From Simmondsia chinensis (lineage: Eukaryota > Streptophyta > Magnoliopsida > Caryophyllales > Simmondsiaceae): a stretch of 64,000 nucleotides of DNA. Below the pieces are notes generated by a model. The model was not told the origin of the DNA, did no database searches, and saw only the letters and a program-made list of their open reading frames with translations. A program made the translations under genes and the position numbers. The DNA lies in assembly GCA_018398585.1 (NCBI GenBank), contig JAGTTD010000015.1:7693001-7757000 (forward strand), written 5' to 3'. Positions 10,801 through 22,775 of the stretch are shown here, in pieces (within the stretch, counting starts at the first letter, position 1; every line of letters begins with the position of its first letter).

Positions 10801-13800
10801 CCCCCATTTTGGAGAGTTCCATCAAATACTTCTTGGAGGAATTAACTAATCCAGTTATAATTGCAACAACAATGTCATTGTGACGCCTTTGTTTTCCTTG
10901 GTGGTTCCCTGGATGAAGAAGCAACTGCATTCTTAGATTTATGTTAGGCGTTTGCATCATCATAGATATCGATGTATGCTCCTGTAGCATTCAGTTCTTT
11001 TTTAGCACTCATTTGAGCACCATTCTCTTATAAGGTTTCTGAACCTTCCCAGGTGGCACTCTTGTGACAATACAAGGTCAAACATATCATCTCCGTTTTC
11101 AATTGTTATGTTCTTATATACCATTGCATCTAAATGCTCATGTGAAACATTAAAACACATAATACAACTAAAAATGATATTGAAAGGCAACACTGTGTCA
11201 ATGAAAATAAGATTTGTAAATAATTAGTCCAAAACATCCTTTTTAGCCATCACAACACTCTCTCTCACATGATCCCATGAAATACCAGATTTTTCGAAGC
11301 ATTGGATATATAATGTCAAATATGTCTTTAGGCTGCTTGTATATTTTCCTTGTCACCAAATGGCCATGCTGTTGTAATGTGAGGATAGTGGCTTGATTGC
11401 ACATGTCTTCCATGCTAGAGCACCATCTAGTCTATCTCCTATGTTCCTATGTTCAATCGTGACCGTACCCAATCTGCTATCCTATTCAGCTATCCATATG
11501 AGGTGCCTTTGTCCCCTTCTTTTATCAACCACTTGATCGGGTTTCAGAATGAAATCGTGTTTACGAATCGACAACTAGCTAGTTAGGATCTAGATCCAAC
11601 CATTTCTATTGCTTCTCGAATTCCATTTATAATGAATCAGAATTCCAAGTTAATGAAGCTAAACACTCTCAATCCTTTATTTATTTGTCTGATTAATGCA
11701 TGAGTTAATGGTTTCCATAGAAGCGCTCTTAGATCTGTTCATGATGATTGTATTAAATTCTATGGTAATGGGAACTATTTTATATTTCCTAGTTTAGAAG
11801 TGAAATACTGCAAAGAAAGCATTGCACAGTTTGCTAATGACCTCTTGGACTAATGGTAAAAACTACTAAAAGTTTGAGGTCCTATGAGATCAGAAGCGAA
11901 TTGCATTTGTAGAAGTTGGGCATAGCATACATTACTCAATGTTAGCTGCCATCTAATTAGGATATTTGGGAAGCATAATTTCATTTTAAGCCTTATGCTT
12001 GCATAATCATAAATGACTAGCTAATCATTATCTTTATGCCCCTTATATAGTTTATAACATGTAAATGCATTGTGAATAGGTTTTAAGAAATAAAATATAA
12101 TGCATAGGCAATATGGACGCCACTACAGAAGCTTTGTTATGTAGTGGCGAACTGTTTAAAAGCTAGCTTTAAATCCTTTATACAAGGTAACGACTTTTTC
12201 TTTATTTTATTCCCAAAAAAAGAAGTCCTAAATTCAAACCGTCACCCCACTTGCCTTAAAAAATGGTTTTACTGTTTGTTAGCAAGCCTGAGGAGTTGCT
12301 AATATCTTAACAAAAAAGAGGGAGACAATTGCAGCTCATGCATTGTGTTTCTTGGTGTTCTACTCTTAACTGAATTTGGGATGGATAAAACTTCCTGATG
12401 CAGGTATTGTTAGAGCAAGGAAACATCAGCACCATTTCTGAGCGCATGCAAGGTTACCAAGTCATTGCAATGGTGGTAATACTGGGGTACGCTTCATTAT
12501 TGTGTGAGCTGAATCTTGTTGCCGTGAAGGCGATAATGTAACATGGCATCAGTTACGTAATGGTTTTTGAGCTTAACGTTATACAGTCAACCATACGTAA
12601 GGGTATTGGCCTCCACAATACGTATATGTTATATTTTACATATTAGAATATATTTATAACTACTACATGTCAAAAACTATCAAAGGGGTAAAAGATTGAA
12701 TGAGTATGACGAGTCGTTCAAAATCTGGTGAACATTAGGCGTAAAAGCCACTAATATTCCCTTAAAAAACTGAAAACCGGTCGCTGCAACTTGTTATTTA
12801 ACATCCACAATACCAACTTCCACATAATGCTCCCACAACTCTGGCAAGACCAAGAACTGTAATTTAATCCTGTGGATTGTGCCTGTATAGGAGGCTGGTC
12901 TTATTCGAATTGAGGAAGAAATTAGCAATCTTTCTGATGCTTTATTTCTTGGATGTAGGCCAAAGTTGAAGCGTTTGCAGACCCAAGTTGAAGAAAATGT
13001 TGAAAAGATGATGTCAGGATATTTGCGCAATAAATCTACGCCCTCTGGATGTGGCATAAAAACAAATTCTGATATGTGGTTAAGCAAGCCAAGCTTCATT
13101 GCATCATGCAGTGTCTTTGGCCCCAAGGTATGATCCCTATCTAGGTCACTTAAGAAAAATGGTGTTAAACTACATTGTTCCCTCACGTGTCTGTTGGCTA
13201 CCCCATGCCAAAAGTTTACTCATTGAGTATGCAGGGTTCTGTGTAAAGTTTCATATTTGATTTAATTTCTCAGTTCATATGAAGTTCTTACCATTTAATT
13301 AACAGAAGCATATATCATTTCTTTGATCATCATCAATCTATGAGCCCCAGTTTTTCTGGGATCTCTGAAGTTATGAAATTGAAACAGTGAACACCATAGC
13401 ATGGTGATATTCTTATAGAAGCCAATGTTGTTGAATTTCTTTCAATTGGAAACTCCAAAAATATTCTAAAGTTCCAAAGTAGTATTGTTGCTGGAAGCTC
13501 TTGAAATGCTATAGTTTCATGCTGAGAAACGTGATTTGGCATTTTGAAGTTAGATTCACATTTCAAATACATATTGAACTCAATGGGAACACGATTCGAA
13601 CAATCGTTGAATAATTTTGATGAGAAGATACTTATTAGATGACTTGCTCACTGAGTGATATTTTATCACTCAGTTTAAAGAATAATTGAATCGTGTGGAC
13701 ATTTAGGAGTCAATTTGTTGATTTTAATCATTGTAGCAATCAAATTTTTTTTTTTTTTTCGTTTTGATCAAGTACTCAATTTTCTTGGATTGCTTAATAT

Positions 13801-16800
13801 TTGCTTTGTTTGATTTGTTTTATTTTAACGGTTCAATTAATGACATTTCTTTAATTTGTTATATTACTTAGTAATATAAACGCCTCCTCCATGCTCCTAG
13901 CCTTATAAACTTCTAAGACTACCCACTCCTTGTTCTTGCTCCCGTTTTCCTCTTTGTGCAACTATACAAGGTAGTGGGGAAGACAGCTTTACCTGCAGTG
14001 AAGTTTATGTAATAGCTTGTTTCATTTGCAACACAGTAACGCTGCTTTCTCTTTAAATATTGATTCATATCTTTCTTTCTCAACAGCAGAATAGACAGAA
14101 GTTATTTAGAGAGACAGTGATTTTTTGCAACTTAATTTCTAGGGATGTAATAACGGAAGCTACATGTCGGACAATATCATCGAGTAGACCTTCACAGGGT
14201 GAATAATGGGATTGTCTTTCACACAACTAACTAGACTTGGCATTCCATCTGTTTGAAAATAAATGCCATCTTGACTTTCTTATAGCAAGCAAGTGAAAAT
14301 TTGATCATAGATTTAGAAATATTACATTGATTTAAGTTTCAAAAGTTTATGTTTAGTACTTTTTAAATATTATTGGGCAAAGTCTAAATCACTTGCCAAA
14401 ACAAACTTTAAGTCTGAACTGATAATATTCTTGGAATTTATGTCAAATATCAATTGTTTTGACCTCTAAGTTTTAAAAATGATATTTTTTTGAGACGGAA
14501 TGAGTACAAGAGATTTGTAGTTTTCTAAGGTGAAAAATGGGGAAGGGACTGTGCGTCAAACGAGGTGCATCCTATTTCATAGAAGGCCTTTGCAGCAGAT
14601 ATTCTCATAGCATGGAGAGTCCTAAGGTCGTCTCCTTGAAGTTGTAGTAATGGATACTAAGGATCGTCTCCTTGAAGTTGCAGTAGTGGATACTAAGGAG
14701 ATACTGTAGGCATACAATGAGGGGAATTTGTTGTGTTCTAAAAGGAAAAGGTTGGAAGCAACAATAGTGATTCTTGTCAACCTTTCCTATTTATATCTCT
14801 CCTAGTTTTTCGGGTTTCTAGTTTTTTGTCAAACCCCTCTTTGTTTGGGCTTTTGCTGACTTAAGTCGAGGTTCCTAATTTTAAAAGAAATACCAAACTA
14901 TTAGCTGAGGCGATAAAAGTCCATTCCAATAGCGTGCTGTACATTACATAATTTAATTTGATTGAAAACAGAGTAGATACATTATTTACTTCGTATGGTA
15001 AGGAATGTGTGATGGTCTAATGAGAATGGTATTTCCGTCTTTCAAAAGGGCATAAAGGTGGATATGTTCTAACAAATGCGATCAAACGATCTTAGGCAAG
15101 TAATTGATTAATTGTGGAATGATTATATAGTCTACAAAGCGAAAGTTAGCACATTGTGTATTGTGTTACCATTTTTCTTTTTTTGATTATGCATTATGGG
15201 TAGACAGTCTGCACTTTAAAATTGTGTATCCTCAAGTGGTATTTATACCCGAACTGATATTTGAATATTCAAGGATAGGATATGATACAGCTGCACCTTA
15301 GCCTTGGCGAGTTATGGGGCTATTGGAGGGTTACTTGGCGAGATGGGCTACTTGGTAGAATGGAAGAGAGACGCGGATAGAGGAAAGAGACGAGGAAAAG
15401 GGTGGAATGAGTTGGGGTTTTACTTTAATTAGGAGACTTTAGTTTAAATTAGATTAGTTAATTTTGTTATTTATCTTTGTATTTTTAGTCTTTTATTCTA
15501 GGATGATCACACGAATTGCTAGATGAGCACATAGATAGCTAATATCCACCATTGATCTTTAGATAGGGATTTAATTTTAATTTTTATTTATTTTATTAGT
15601 GTGAGTCTAGCTAGGAAAGCTTATCTATTTAAAGAGAGGGCTAGTTAGGGTTTTAAGCATTCAATTTTCGAGAGAATTTTATCATTGTTTTTAGAGTTTT
15701 CTCCTATTCTCGAGTTGTGAGAATTAGAGTTAACTATGTCCCTTATTTTCTTAATTGTTTTAGCAGTAAGAAATTAAAGGAAGGCTGTCGAACCTTTTGT
15801 TTCCTTAATTTCCTCATCTGCGCTGCATCAATTGGTATCAGAGCTCAAAACGATGACCCGTGGGCGGCAGAGGTACGCCGCCGTTGGTGACGTCTATGAG
15901 TGAGATTTTCAACAACAGTTTGAGAGGAGATTCGAGGATTTGGAGGAGAAATTTCGGTAAATTGAGCTATGTTTGGAACAATTGGGTACGAGTTCCACCA
16001 AACGCCTACGTCTCAGCCTGAAAACCCACCGGAGGGGTGCGGAGAGGATAAAAACGGAGGAGGGCCACCTATTAATGGTTTGGCGAGTTGACTTCATGTC
16101 TAAGGAAGCAGAAGGAGATAGTTGGCTTCAAGATAACATCTTTCAAACGACATGTACGATTGGTGGTACGGTGTGTCGCCTAGTCATTGATTCTAGAAGT
16201 TGTGAGAACGCCATCTCCAAGGAAGCAGTCCAGAAGCTAGGGTTAATGATGGAGGAGCATCCAAACCCTTAAAGTTGTCATGGCCCGTGAAAGAAAACCA
16301 GGTAACCGTATCCAAACGTTATTTGGTTAATTTCTCAATTGGGGCGAAGTACTGGGATGGGGTATGGTGTGATATGGTTCCCATGGATACATGCCACTTG
16401 TTGCTTGGACGCCTATGGCATCTCAACAGAGGCGCTACCCATGATGGGAGGTGGAACACCTACGACTTTGTGTTTGAGGGCACAAAGTTAGTGTTGTTGC
16501 CTAAGAAGGACGAAGCGACACGTTTGGTTACCAAAAACCCGAATCTAGAGGATAGAGCCATGCTTACCAAGGAAGTTGGTGAGAACAAGATGGGCTAAGA
16601 GTGCTAGGAGGAACAGGGTGAAGTACCAAAAGAGGTGGAAAAATTGTCAAAGGACGTCTGCCCAGAAAGGTTATCTAGTTCTTTACCGCCTCAAGAGGCA
16701 TTCAACATTGGGTTGATTGGATGCCAGGAGTTGTCCTATCGAAAGGGCCATATTACCAAGTGAGCCTTGCGAAGCATGAAGATCTGAGGCGCCAAGTTTG

Positions 16801-19800
16801 GAAGCTACTCGCCAAGGTTTTCATTCGAGAGAGCTTGAAGAGCGGATCAACTATCTTGATGCCAACGAAGGACAAGACTTGGCAGGTATGTCTTGACAAC
16901 AGAACCATCAGTAAGATCACGGTACGTTATCAACTACCCGTTCCGAGATTGGTTAACTTTATATGCCATTGCAGAATTCGATGGTGTCGACCGTGTTGGT
17001 TCTGAAGAATGAATACCACCTGAGTCGTATTTCGCCAAAAGGTGAGTGGAAGAATGAGCTTGAAACCCGAGAAGGGTTACTTGAAGGGTATAAGCATGAC
17101 TTCCCAGCCAACATTGTGGCGGATTGGGATATACGCTTTATGCGCTATTCTTGGAAGCCGTTGTGGAAGATGGCATGTAATCAAGACGTTGGCCAGAGCG
17201 ATGCAACCCTTGACTTGGTGAGAATAATCCGGAAGAATCGTTGGCGAATTCATGGGCGAATTCTTTCCAAACTAGGGAGAATGATGCAACCCATGTCGTG
17301 GCGGGGGCGGGTTACAACTCGCATCTTGGCGAGTAGGGTCCACAGTCCACATCTAGGCGAGCTTGGCAAGTTGGAGCTTGGCGAGATGGAGGCCGGGCAT
17401 GCGGGGGCATAACTTAGCAAGAATAACCCAAATAGTCTATTGGCGAATTCAAGGATGGTTCTCTCCAACCCAGAGAGAATGATGCAACCGCACCTTAGAT
17501 TGGCGAGTTATAGGGCTATTGGCGGGTTACTTGGTGGATCGCGTTCTTGGCAAGATGGGTTACTTGGCGGGATGGAAAAGAGAAGGGGATAGCGGAGAGA
17601 GAGACACAAAAAAGGGTGGAATGAGTTAGAGTTTACATTAATTAGGAGACTTTAGATTAAATTAGATTAATTAATTTTTTATTTATCTTTATATTTTTAG
17701 TCTTTTATTCGAGGATGATCACACGGATTGCTAGATGAGCACACGGATAGCTAATATCCACCATTGATCTTTAGATGAGGATTTAATTTTAATTTTTATT
17801 TATTTTATTAGTTTGAGTCTAGCTAGGAAAACTCCTCTATTTAAAGAGAGGTCTAGTTAGGGTTTTAAGCATTCAATTTTCTAGAGATTTTTTATCATTG
17901 TTTATAGAGTTTTCTTCTATTTTCGGGTTGTGAGAATTAGAGTTAACGATGTCCAATGTTTTCTTATTTGTTTTAGCTATAAGAAATTAAAGGAAGGCTG
18001 TCGAGCCTTCCATTTCCCTAATTTCCTTATCTGCGTTCCTTAGGATATACTCGAACTGTTCATTTTCAGATCGATACCCTAATAGTTCGGATCATAAATG
18101 GATCGGATTATCGGGTTACGGGTATTATTTATACCTTCTATTTTCAATTTTAGAAAATTGCAAAATTGGGATTGCTTTGATGCATTTTCTAGTTTTCCTC
18201 TATTGGAAAACTATTGATTGTTTTGCACTCCTAAACATGTTTTCCAAGTGGAAAATGGAAAAGAAAACCAGTAATGGAAAATGGAAATTGTTTTTGGGTT
18301 TCAAAGTAGGCCCTAATCTTTTTAAATGCTCCTAGGAAACCGTTAAGGGTTTGTTCATTTGGTCAAACATTTCCAATTTTCTTGAAAAGCTCTTTTAGGT
18401 TCTGTTCTAACCTAGAAAAAAATTAATGCAAAAAAAACTTATCTTTCTCCTGTTTTAAGTTGATGGAAAATAAAGCAAACTTTAAGTTACGAGGTAAGAG
18501 ATAAGCTGCAAACCAAATGAAGAGAAGAAACCAAAGGAATGGATTCAATAATACCAAAGAGCTCTTGGTTTGGGTTCAAACTTTCACCATAACTGATTCT
18601 TACGTTCTTCCAGTTTTTAAGGAAAAAAAAGTCACTTTGTTATATCACTTGATATTTTTCCTGACTTTTTCTTCCTATTTTTCTTGCATAGGAAAATGGT
18701 CTCCCTCACTTTTTTATGTCCTTCCAAGTTTTCCAAAGTCCTAACAAACCATTGAAACTGTATTTTACAAGAAATAAGTTCAAAAAGGAGTTGCTGAAAA
18801 AGGAGTTACTGTCCAGATTTGCCAAGAAAACACAATTTTCTAGTTTTCTATCATCTTTCACTAAAAATCGGAAATGACATTTCTCTTGTAAACAGGTTTC
18901 CTTTGTAATTAAGGAGATCTTTTTCTCATGTGTTCAAATTTCTAAAATGGAAGTAGAAAACACTTGAAAAGTAAAGGTTGAAAACAAAGAAAATTACATA
19001 TACTTAACACGCCTTAAGAAGCTGACTGTTGATCTTTTGATGGAGCACAAGTCATTGAATGGGCTTTTTTTCTATCCTGCAACTAATAATGAATTTGCTC
19101 ACAATCTTGTTGAATGGTGCAGCTGAGGACTAGTAGCAGTCAAACAGCTTGATTCAATCTGGTCATGTTCTTAAAATGGCTGTTGAGGATGCATAATTGG
19201 TTTAAGTTAATGGTATTGTGTAGTGGACAGTTCACATAAATCTGAACACGATAGCTTCTGAATTTACATAGATTTCTTCTTGATGTTCTGTTGGTAGATC
19301 TTTGTATATCACATGATCTTCACCATAAAAGCATGCGAGGACAAGGGAGTAGATAAAAGAAAAAGAAACAATCCACTGAATCATCTCTTCATAGAAAATG
19401 CGCCATTTGGAGACTTGACAACACTACGCACCCTCTTAGGGGACTGTGGTTGGTACAGGGTCAATATCTAGAATAAGGACTATGTCCAATGTCTACCTTC
19501 ACACGATCTTTCAAAATTTTCGTGACACTTAGTGATTCCTTAGCCAAGACAGTTGGCCTTGGTGAAATCGGTAAAATTGCTCCATTGTGACTTGTGGAGA
19601 TGAGTTTTAAGTCTGAAAGTGTGACAAAAAGTGAGGTACGGGTGCATACTAAAAAAAAGAATAAAAATAAAACAACATTTATCCCTTCCTAGGGTCCACT
19701 ATGGTGGAAACCATGTTCACTGGGTTGTGCTTGTAACTATTAGTTGGCCTGTACAATTGTATCGAATCTGGCTGCACTTAGATACATTCAATGGGCAGAT

Positions 19801-21648
19801 ACCCCATCATTCTTAGTAGCCAATTGTGGGATACTATTGTCATCCACATATATGCCCTACTGTGTGCTCACTAATCATTTACTAGATGAGATACTGAGCA
19901 TATGCTTGGAGTTCTGCATTGAATATTGATCTTTTTCTGATCAGGATGCAAGGAAATGATGTGATTCATCCAGTGTAGTTTTATGCCAATGCAGAAATGT
20001 GTAGGTAGGGGGTGTATCTGAGCCGAAACGAGCCCAAGCTCGTCAGGCTCGAGGCTTTGCTCATTTAGGCTCAAACACGACTTGGTTGGGCACATTTAAG
20101 CTCATAACTTAACAATAAAATTGGCTCGTTTAGGCTTGTGAGCTTACAAGCTTGAACTTCAATAGGCTCGGGCTTGGCTTGATAAGCTAAATGAGCCGAT
20201 TCGGCTCGGCTCTAGTTCGAAACTACCTGAGCCTTTCGAGCTTTGCCCTTATGAGTCAGCTTGGCTCATTTACACCCCTCTGTGTAGGTCTTTTTTGAAG
20301 AAATGTAAGCTGCTTCTAGGTTCTACAGTTTTTTCATTCAATTTTTAACAAACAGCAGCTTGAAAGAAATTTCTGTCTGCTAAAAGAACCCAAGGTGATC
20401 GCCTTGACCCGTTATCTAACATCCAAAACAGCCCTGTGTTGCAATTGCAAAGCACTAATTGATTCCATGGTTGAATTGTTGTTCTAGATAAAAATGTCCT
20501 TTCTTTTCTGAAATTATGCAGAGCAGTCATTCGAACTGCCCAAATAGTAACCTCATACTGAGCATGATGTCTATCTGTTGGCTTTCATGCTCCCTGAAAG
20601 GCAGGGTGGTTTAGTTTTGATCATTTCCAGTTGCATATGTAATCTATTTGTTATCATGCCTACCATTGTACCACTAGGAATCATGGAATCAAATAAAGGC
20701 CTTGCTATAGTATAAAAGGCCCTTAACATAAAGGTCTTCGAGGTAATTGTTACGGGATTGACTGATATGATTGTTCACTCGCTGAGCTGTATCAGTTGGT
20801 GTCTAGATGTCTATTACATGCTCTGTGAACATTTTCGTATAGATCTTAAATAGGTGTACATCAGTGTATAAGGTGTCCGCCAAACTAGATCCCAAGGATT
20901 ATTGGGATGTACATAAACTTACTCCACTTTTGTGGGTAGGCTTTTTCAGAGATTTGAACCCTTAATAATTTAGCCCGAATGTGGCAATCTTATTGACTGC
21001 AATAACATTCGTGCAATATCCTTGTCTTTGAGTTACTTTTTTTACATTTTCCTTTTTGCCTTCGGTGAATGAAAATGGGTGCAGTTTGATATGGGTCAAT
21101 CTATTAAGTGAATCCGCTACAAAAACTGAAGCGGATGAGTGTTGCTGCAATCAATAAGGTGGCACATTTGATATGGGTCAATTGCTTGAGTTTGGCTCAG
21201 CTCTGAGGGGGAAAAAGGAGCGCAACTCAATTTTGAACGGTCCCTTTGATCTACTGAATTGACTTTGTGTTCAACTTCAAACAATCCAGGCACAGGTTTG
21301 AATGAGTGATTGTACTTTTTATAAAAATAGCCTAATTTTCACTCGATCAATTGACCCATATCAGATATGCATTTCATTCACGTCTAATTTTTTCTATAAT
21401 TACACCATCTGTCAATTTTTTTTCCTCTTTAAATTTTCTGCGTCTCAAATGAGGATGCTCATATGGGAAAGGAGAAAAGAGAAAATCTGATACCCAGGTT
21501 GAGTATAGTAACTATCACTGTCCTATACTTGCAGGGGGCAGGTCTTGTAATTCGTGTTGCAGCCGCGACCACAGAAACAGTTTACCAGTTTCTACGACTT
21601 CAACTGGCTGGCCTGGAGCCGCTACTCGGGGTATCTCCATATCATTGA
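4823..21648 (+). CDS. URED: URED, urease accessory protein D (8 exons, intact)
   Basis: UreD acts with UreF and the GTPase UreG to load nickel into apo-urease in the cytosol, which is needed for nitrogen recycling from urea. Exons: 4823-4981, 5497-5562, 6486-6560, 6663-6707, 8700-8933, 12404-12486, 12959-13127, 21535-21648. All introns are GT-AG. Only the intron between exons 6 and 7 splits a codon. The spliced product is 314 residues, or 294 from the in-frame Met at 4883. The second start fits the family better, because ETGAVVVEK follows it directly. Landmarks: TRCFSKYPLKF in exon 1; TYGGGIVS in exon 2; IGDGCTTVLTTQAST in exon 3; IPDPVTCFSTARYSQKQ and VDWFMSGR in exon 5; ERMQGYQVIAMV in exon 6; SFIASCSVFGPK in exon 7; the C-terminal LAGLEPLLGVSPYH in exon 8. 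No internal stops. Family membership is very secure; exact start and UTRs are not. Confidence 0.96.
5563..6485 (+). other. URED intron 2, with a SINE
   Basis: The intron runs from donor GTAAGT (5563) to an AG at 6484-6485. It carries the short (TTG)n SINE at 5912-6021 with its 22-bp target duplication. The open frame spanning 6274-6540 is only intron plus part of exon 3. Confidence 0.85.
5912..6021 (+). mobile_element. Headless (TTG)n SINE in URED intron 2
   Basis: It starts TCTCGTTAGGGCTC, passes through GTAAGGCTGCGTACATCC and a CCCTGCGCAAGCGGGAGCCC segment, and ends in TTG repeats. The body matches the 3' body of the 5S-headed SINEs. It is flanked by a 22-bp target duplication (5890-5911 and 6022-6043) with one mismatch, so this is a complete retroposition event although no promoter head is present. 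Confidence 0.85.
9748..10626. mobile_element. PIF/Harbinger (Tourist-like) non-autonomous element
   Basis: The terminal inverted repeats are GGCTCCGTTTGTTTCG on the left and, as reverse complement, GGCTCTGTTTGTTTCA on the right. Subterminal 'ggaaaacattttcc'-like words extend the symmetry. A TAA target duplication flanks it (9745-9747 and 10627-10629), as expected for PIF/Harbinger. There is no transposase. Part of its length is later insertion: the SINE at 10049-10155 and a fragment of the ggaaattatcat MITE family near 10240-10370. Confidence 0.82.
10049..10155 (-). mobile_element. Headless (TTG)n-type SINE nested in the Tourist-like element
   Basis: On the - strand it begins CCCTCTCATTAGGGTATC, shares GGGGTAAGGCTGCGTA with the copy at 5912-6021, and ends in a short CTGCTGTTGTTG tail. 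A 12-bp target duplication ATTGATATATTA flanks it (10037-10048 and 10156-10167). It starts at nearly the same point of the body as the copy in intron 2. Confidence 0.82.
14625..14697. repeat. Two-copy tandem repeat of about 36 bp
   Basis: The phrase TCGTCTCCTTGAAGTTG ... GGATACTAAGG occurs twice in direct succession with few differences, inside URED intron 7. Confidence 0.75.
15283..15830 (+). repeat. 5' LTR of the gypsy element in URED intron 7
   Basis: Starts TGATACAGCTGCACC, ends CTGCATCA, and is followed by the tRNA-Met primer-binding site. It contains a TATTTAAAGAGAGG promoter-like stretch near 15627. Confidence 0.88.
16090..16598 (+). pseudogene. Gypsy protease-region remnant
   Basis: Two frames (to 16272, then from 16275) together cover the retropepsin-like domain of a plant gypsy polyprotein. 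The usual active-site triad Asp-Ser/Thr-Gly is altered to D-S-R. A stop at about 16270-16272 separates the halves. Downstream, 16721-17005 encodes only the start of reverse transcriptase. Not functional. Confidence 0.75.
17480..18042 (+). repeat. 3' LTR of the gypsy element in URED intron 7
   Basis: Starts TGATGCAACCGCACC and aligns with the 5' LTR along its whole length. A sequence like its first bases (GAATGATGCAACCC) also appears about 200 bp earlier near 17278, giving a local tandem repeat before the LTR. Confidence 0.88.
20006..20280. mobile_element. hAT MITE, GAGC-rich family
   Basis: Ends are TAGGGGGTGTATCTGAGCC and GGCTCATTTACACCCCTC. A perfect 8-bp target duplication TGTGTAGG (19998-20005 and 20281-20288) identifies a hAT-type insertion. 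The 275-bp interior is non-coding and packed with GAGCC/GGCTC words that may be transposase-binding sites (inference). Confidence 0.92.
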
Positions 21649-22775
21649 CATAGCATTTATGGCAATCGGAACCATTATTGTTTGGTTTTTTTTTTTTTTG
21701 TTTTTTCAATAACCGAGTTGTCTAGGCCAGCTTGCGTGGAATGCAATAATATTTACTGCTTGTCTTTTTATGGCTTACATTGTGTCTATGAAATTGGACC
21801 TGTACAATTTCCCTTTATTTATTTTTTATATTACGATTATATTGAGCATTATGATTTTATATCATGGTTTACTGCACAATTAAGGCTCTGCTTATTTTGA
21901 CAGAAAACCTTTTTGGCTTGTGAAGTTATGAGCTCCAAGTAGTAGCCGATGGGTAAGGATCTGACGCATTTATTAAAAACAAATGCACTATGCATTTTGC
22001 TACATTAATGTATATAAAAGTTAACATAACAAAATGTAACGGTGTAGTTTTTAACAAATGCATCAGATCCTTGCATAGTAGCTGATAGCTTACTATAAAC
22101 TGGCTGGATATAGACTAAAAAGGTAAACGTCAACTACCATCGGAGAATCATATCCGTTTTTATGGTGTTTAAGAGTGTACCATTTCATGATCAATTGCAT
22201 GTCTGGATTTTAAAAAATATGAATCCTAGGACGCCTAATACTAAGTGACCCACCCCAAATTTGACAGTAAGTTATAGGGTTGCTCTGGTGGAAAAAGCAA
22301 ACACACTTTGTTGATCTTCTATGAATTGTTTTTGTATTGGTAAAGAGATCTGTATTGATTATGTATGTGTCATTTTGTTAGTAGCATATTCTTCTAGTCT
22401 GAAATTTTTAAGAGATTCTTTGTTGGAAACTTCTGTTTTGACTTTATTTGAGAACGTTTTGGGGCTTTGGATTATAAGGGAAATTTGAGCATTGGGGATT
22501 CACCCGAAACCTGAACGCATGGAGATACTCTAGAAGACGTCATTTTCCGCCCAAGGATCATCTTTGAGAGTGGTTATGTTTCATCTGCTCCAACTAACCC
22601 AACTTACTATGAAATTTAATGTCGGCCACACACGTTTTAGAATCGTCCCCTAACATACAATGATGCTCACTGCTCGAACGATTGTCTATCATGCTTGGCA
22701 ACACAAAAGCAATCTACGTTGTTTGCCCCTTTGGTTGGATTAATGCCAAATGCAGGTTCTCATGGAGAGTGTTTC

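Larger units (their letters stand above)
8934..12403 (+). other. URED intron 5 (3.5 kb)
   Basis: Donor GTATTT, acceptor GATGCAG. It contains the Tourist-like MITE at 9748-10626, which itself holds a SINE and a MULE-MITE end. The remainder (8934-9747 and 10627-12403) shows no gene; open frames here are short and unsupported. Confidence 0.85.
15283..18042 (+). mobile_element. Internally deleted Ty3/gypsy element
   Basis: LTRs at 15283-15830 and 17480-18042 bracket a 1.65-kb interior, and the 5-bp target duplication GGATA is perfect (15278-15282 and 18043-18047). A primer-binding site matching initiator tRNA-Met (TTGGTATCAGAGC) directly follows the 5' LTR. The interior keeps a gag start-like leader, a broken aspartic-protease region (CTIGGTVCRLVIDS, then WCDMVPMDTCHLLLGR) and the N-terminal edge of reverse transcriptase (RESLKSG, VCLDNRTISKI). 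Most of gag, RT, RNase H and integrase are gone. The LTRs differ by about 7% in the stretch compared by eye, so the insertion is fairly old. Confidence 0.9.
13128..21534 (+). other. URED intron 7 (8.4 kb, transposon-filled)
   Basis: Donor GTATGA after exon 7, acceptor ACTTGCAG before exon 8. It holds the gypsy derivative at 15283-18042, the hAT MITE at 20006-20280 and a 36-bp tandem duplication near 14625-14697. Elsewhere (13128-14620, 18048-19997, 20289-21530) nothing coding is supported; 18100-19010 is rich in 'ttttcc/ggaaaa' words but has no clear ends. Confidence 0.88.

Noticed and set aside
12794..13186. 130-codon - strand frame
   Set aside because: It is antisense to URED exon 7 and matches no family.
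14625..14697. CRISPR-like or satellite array
   Set aside because: Only two direct copies with no spacers; a simple local duplication in an intron.
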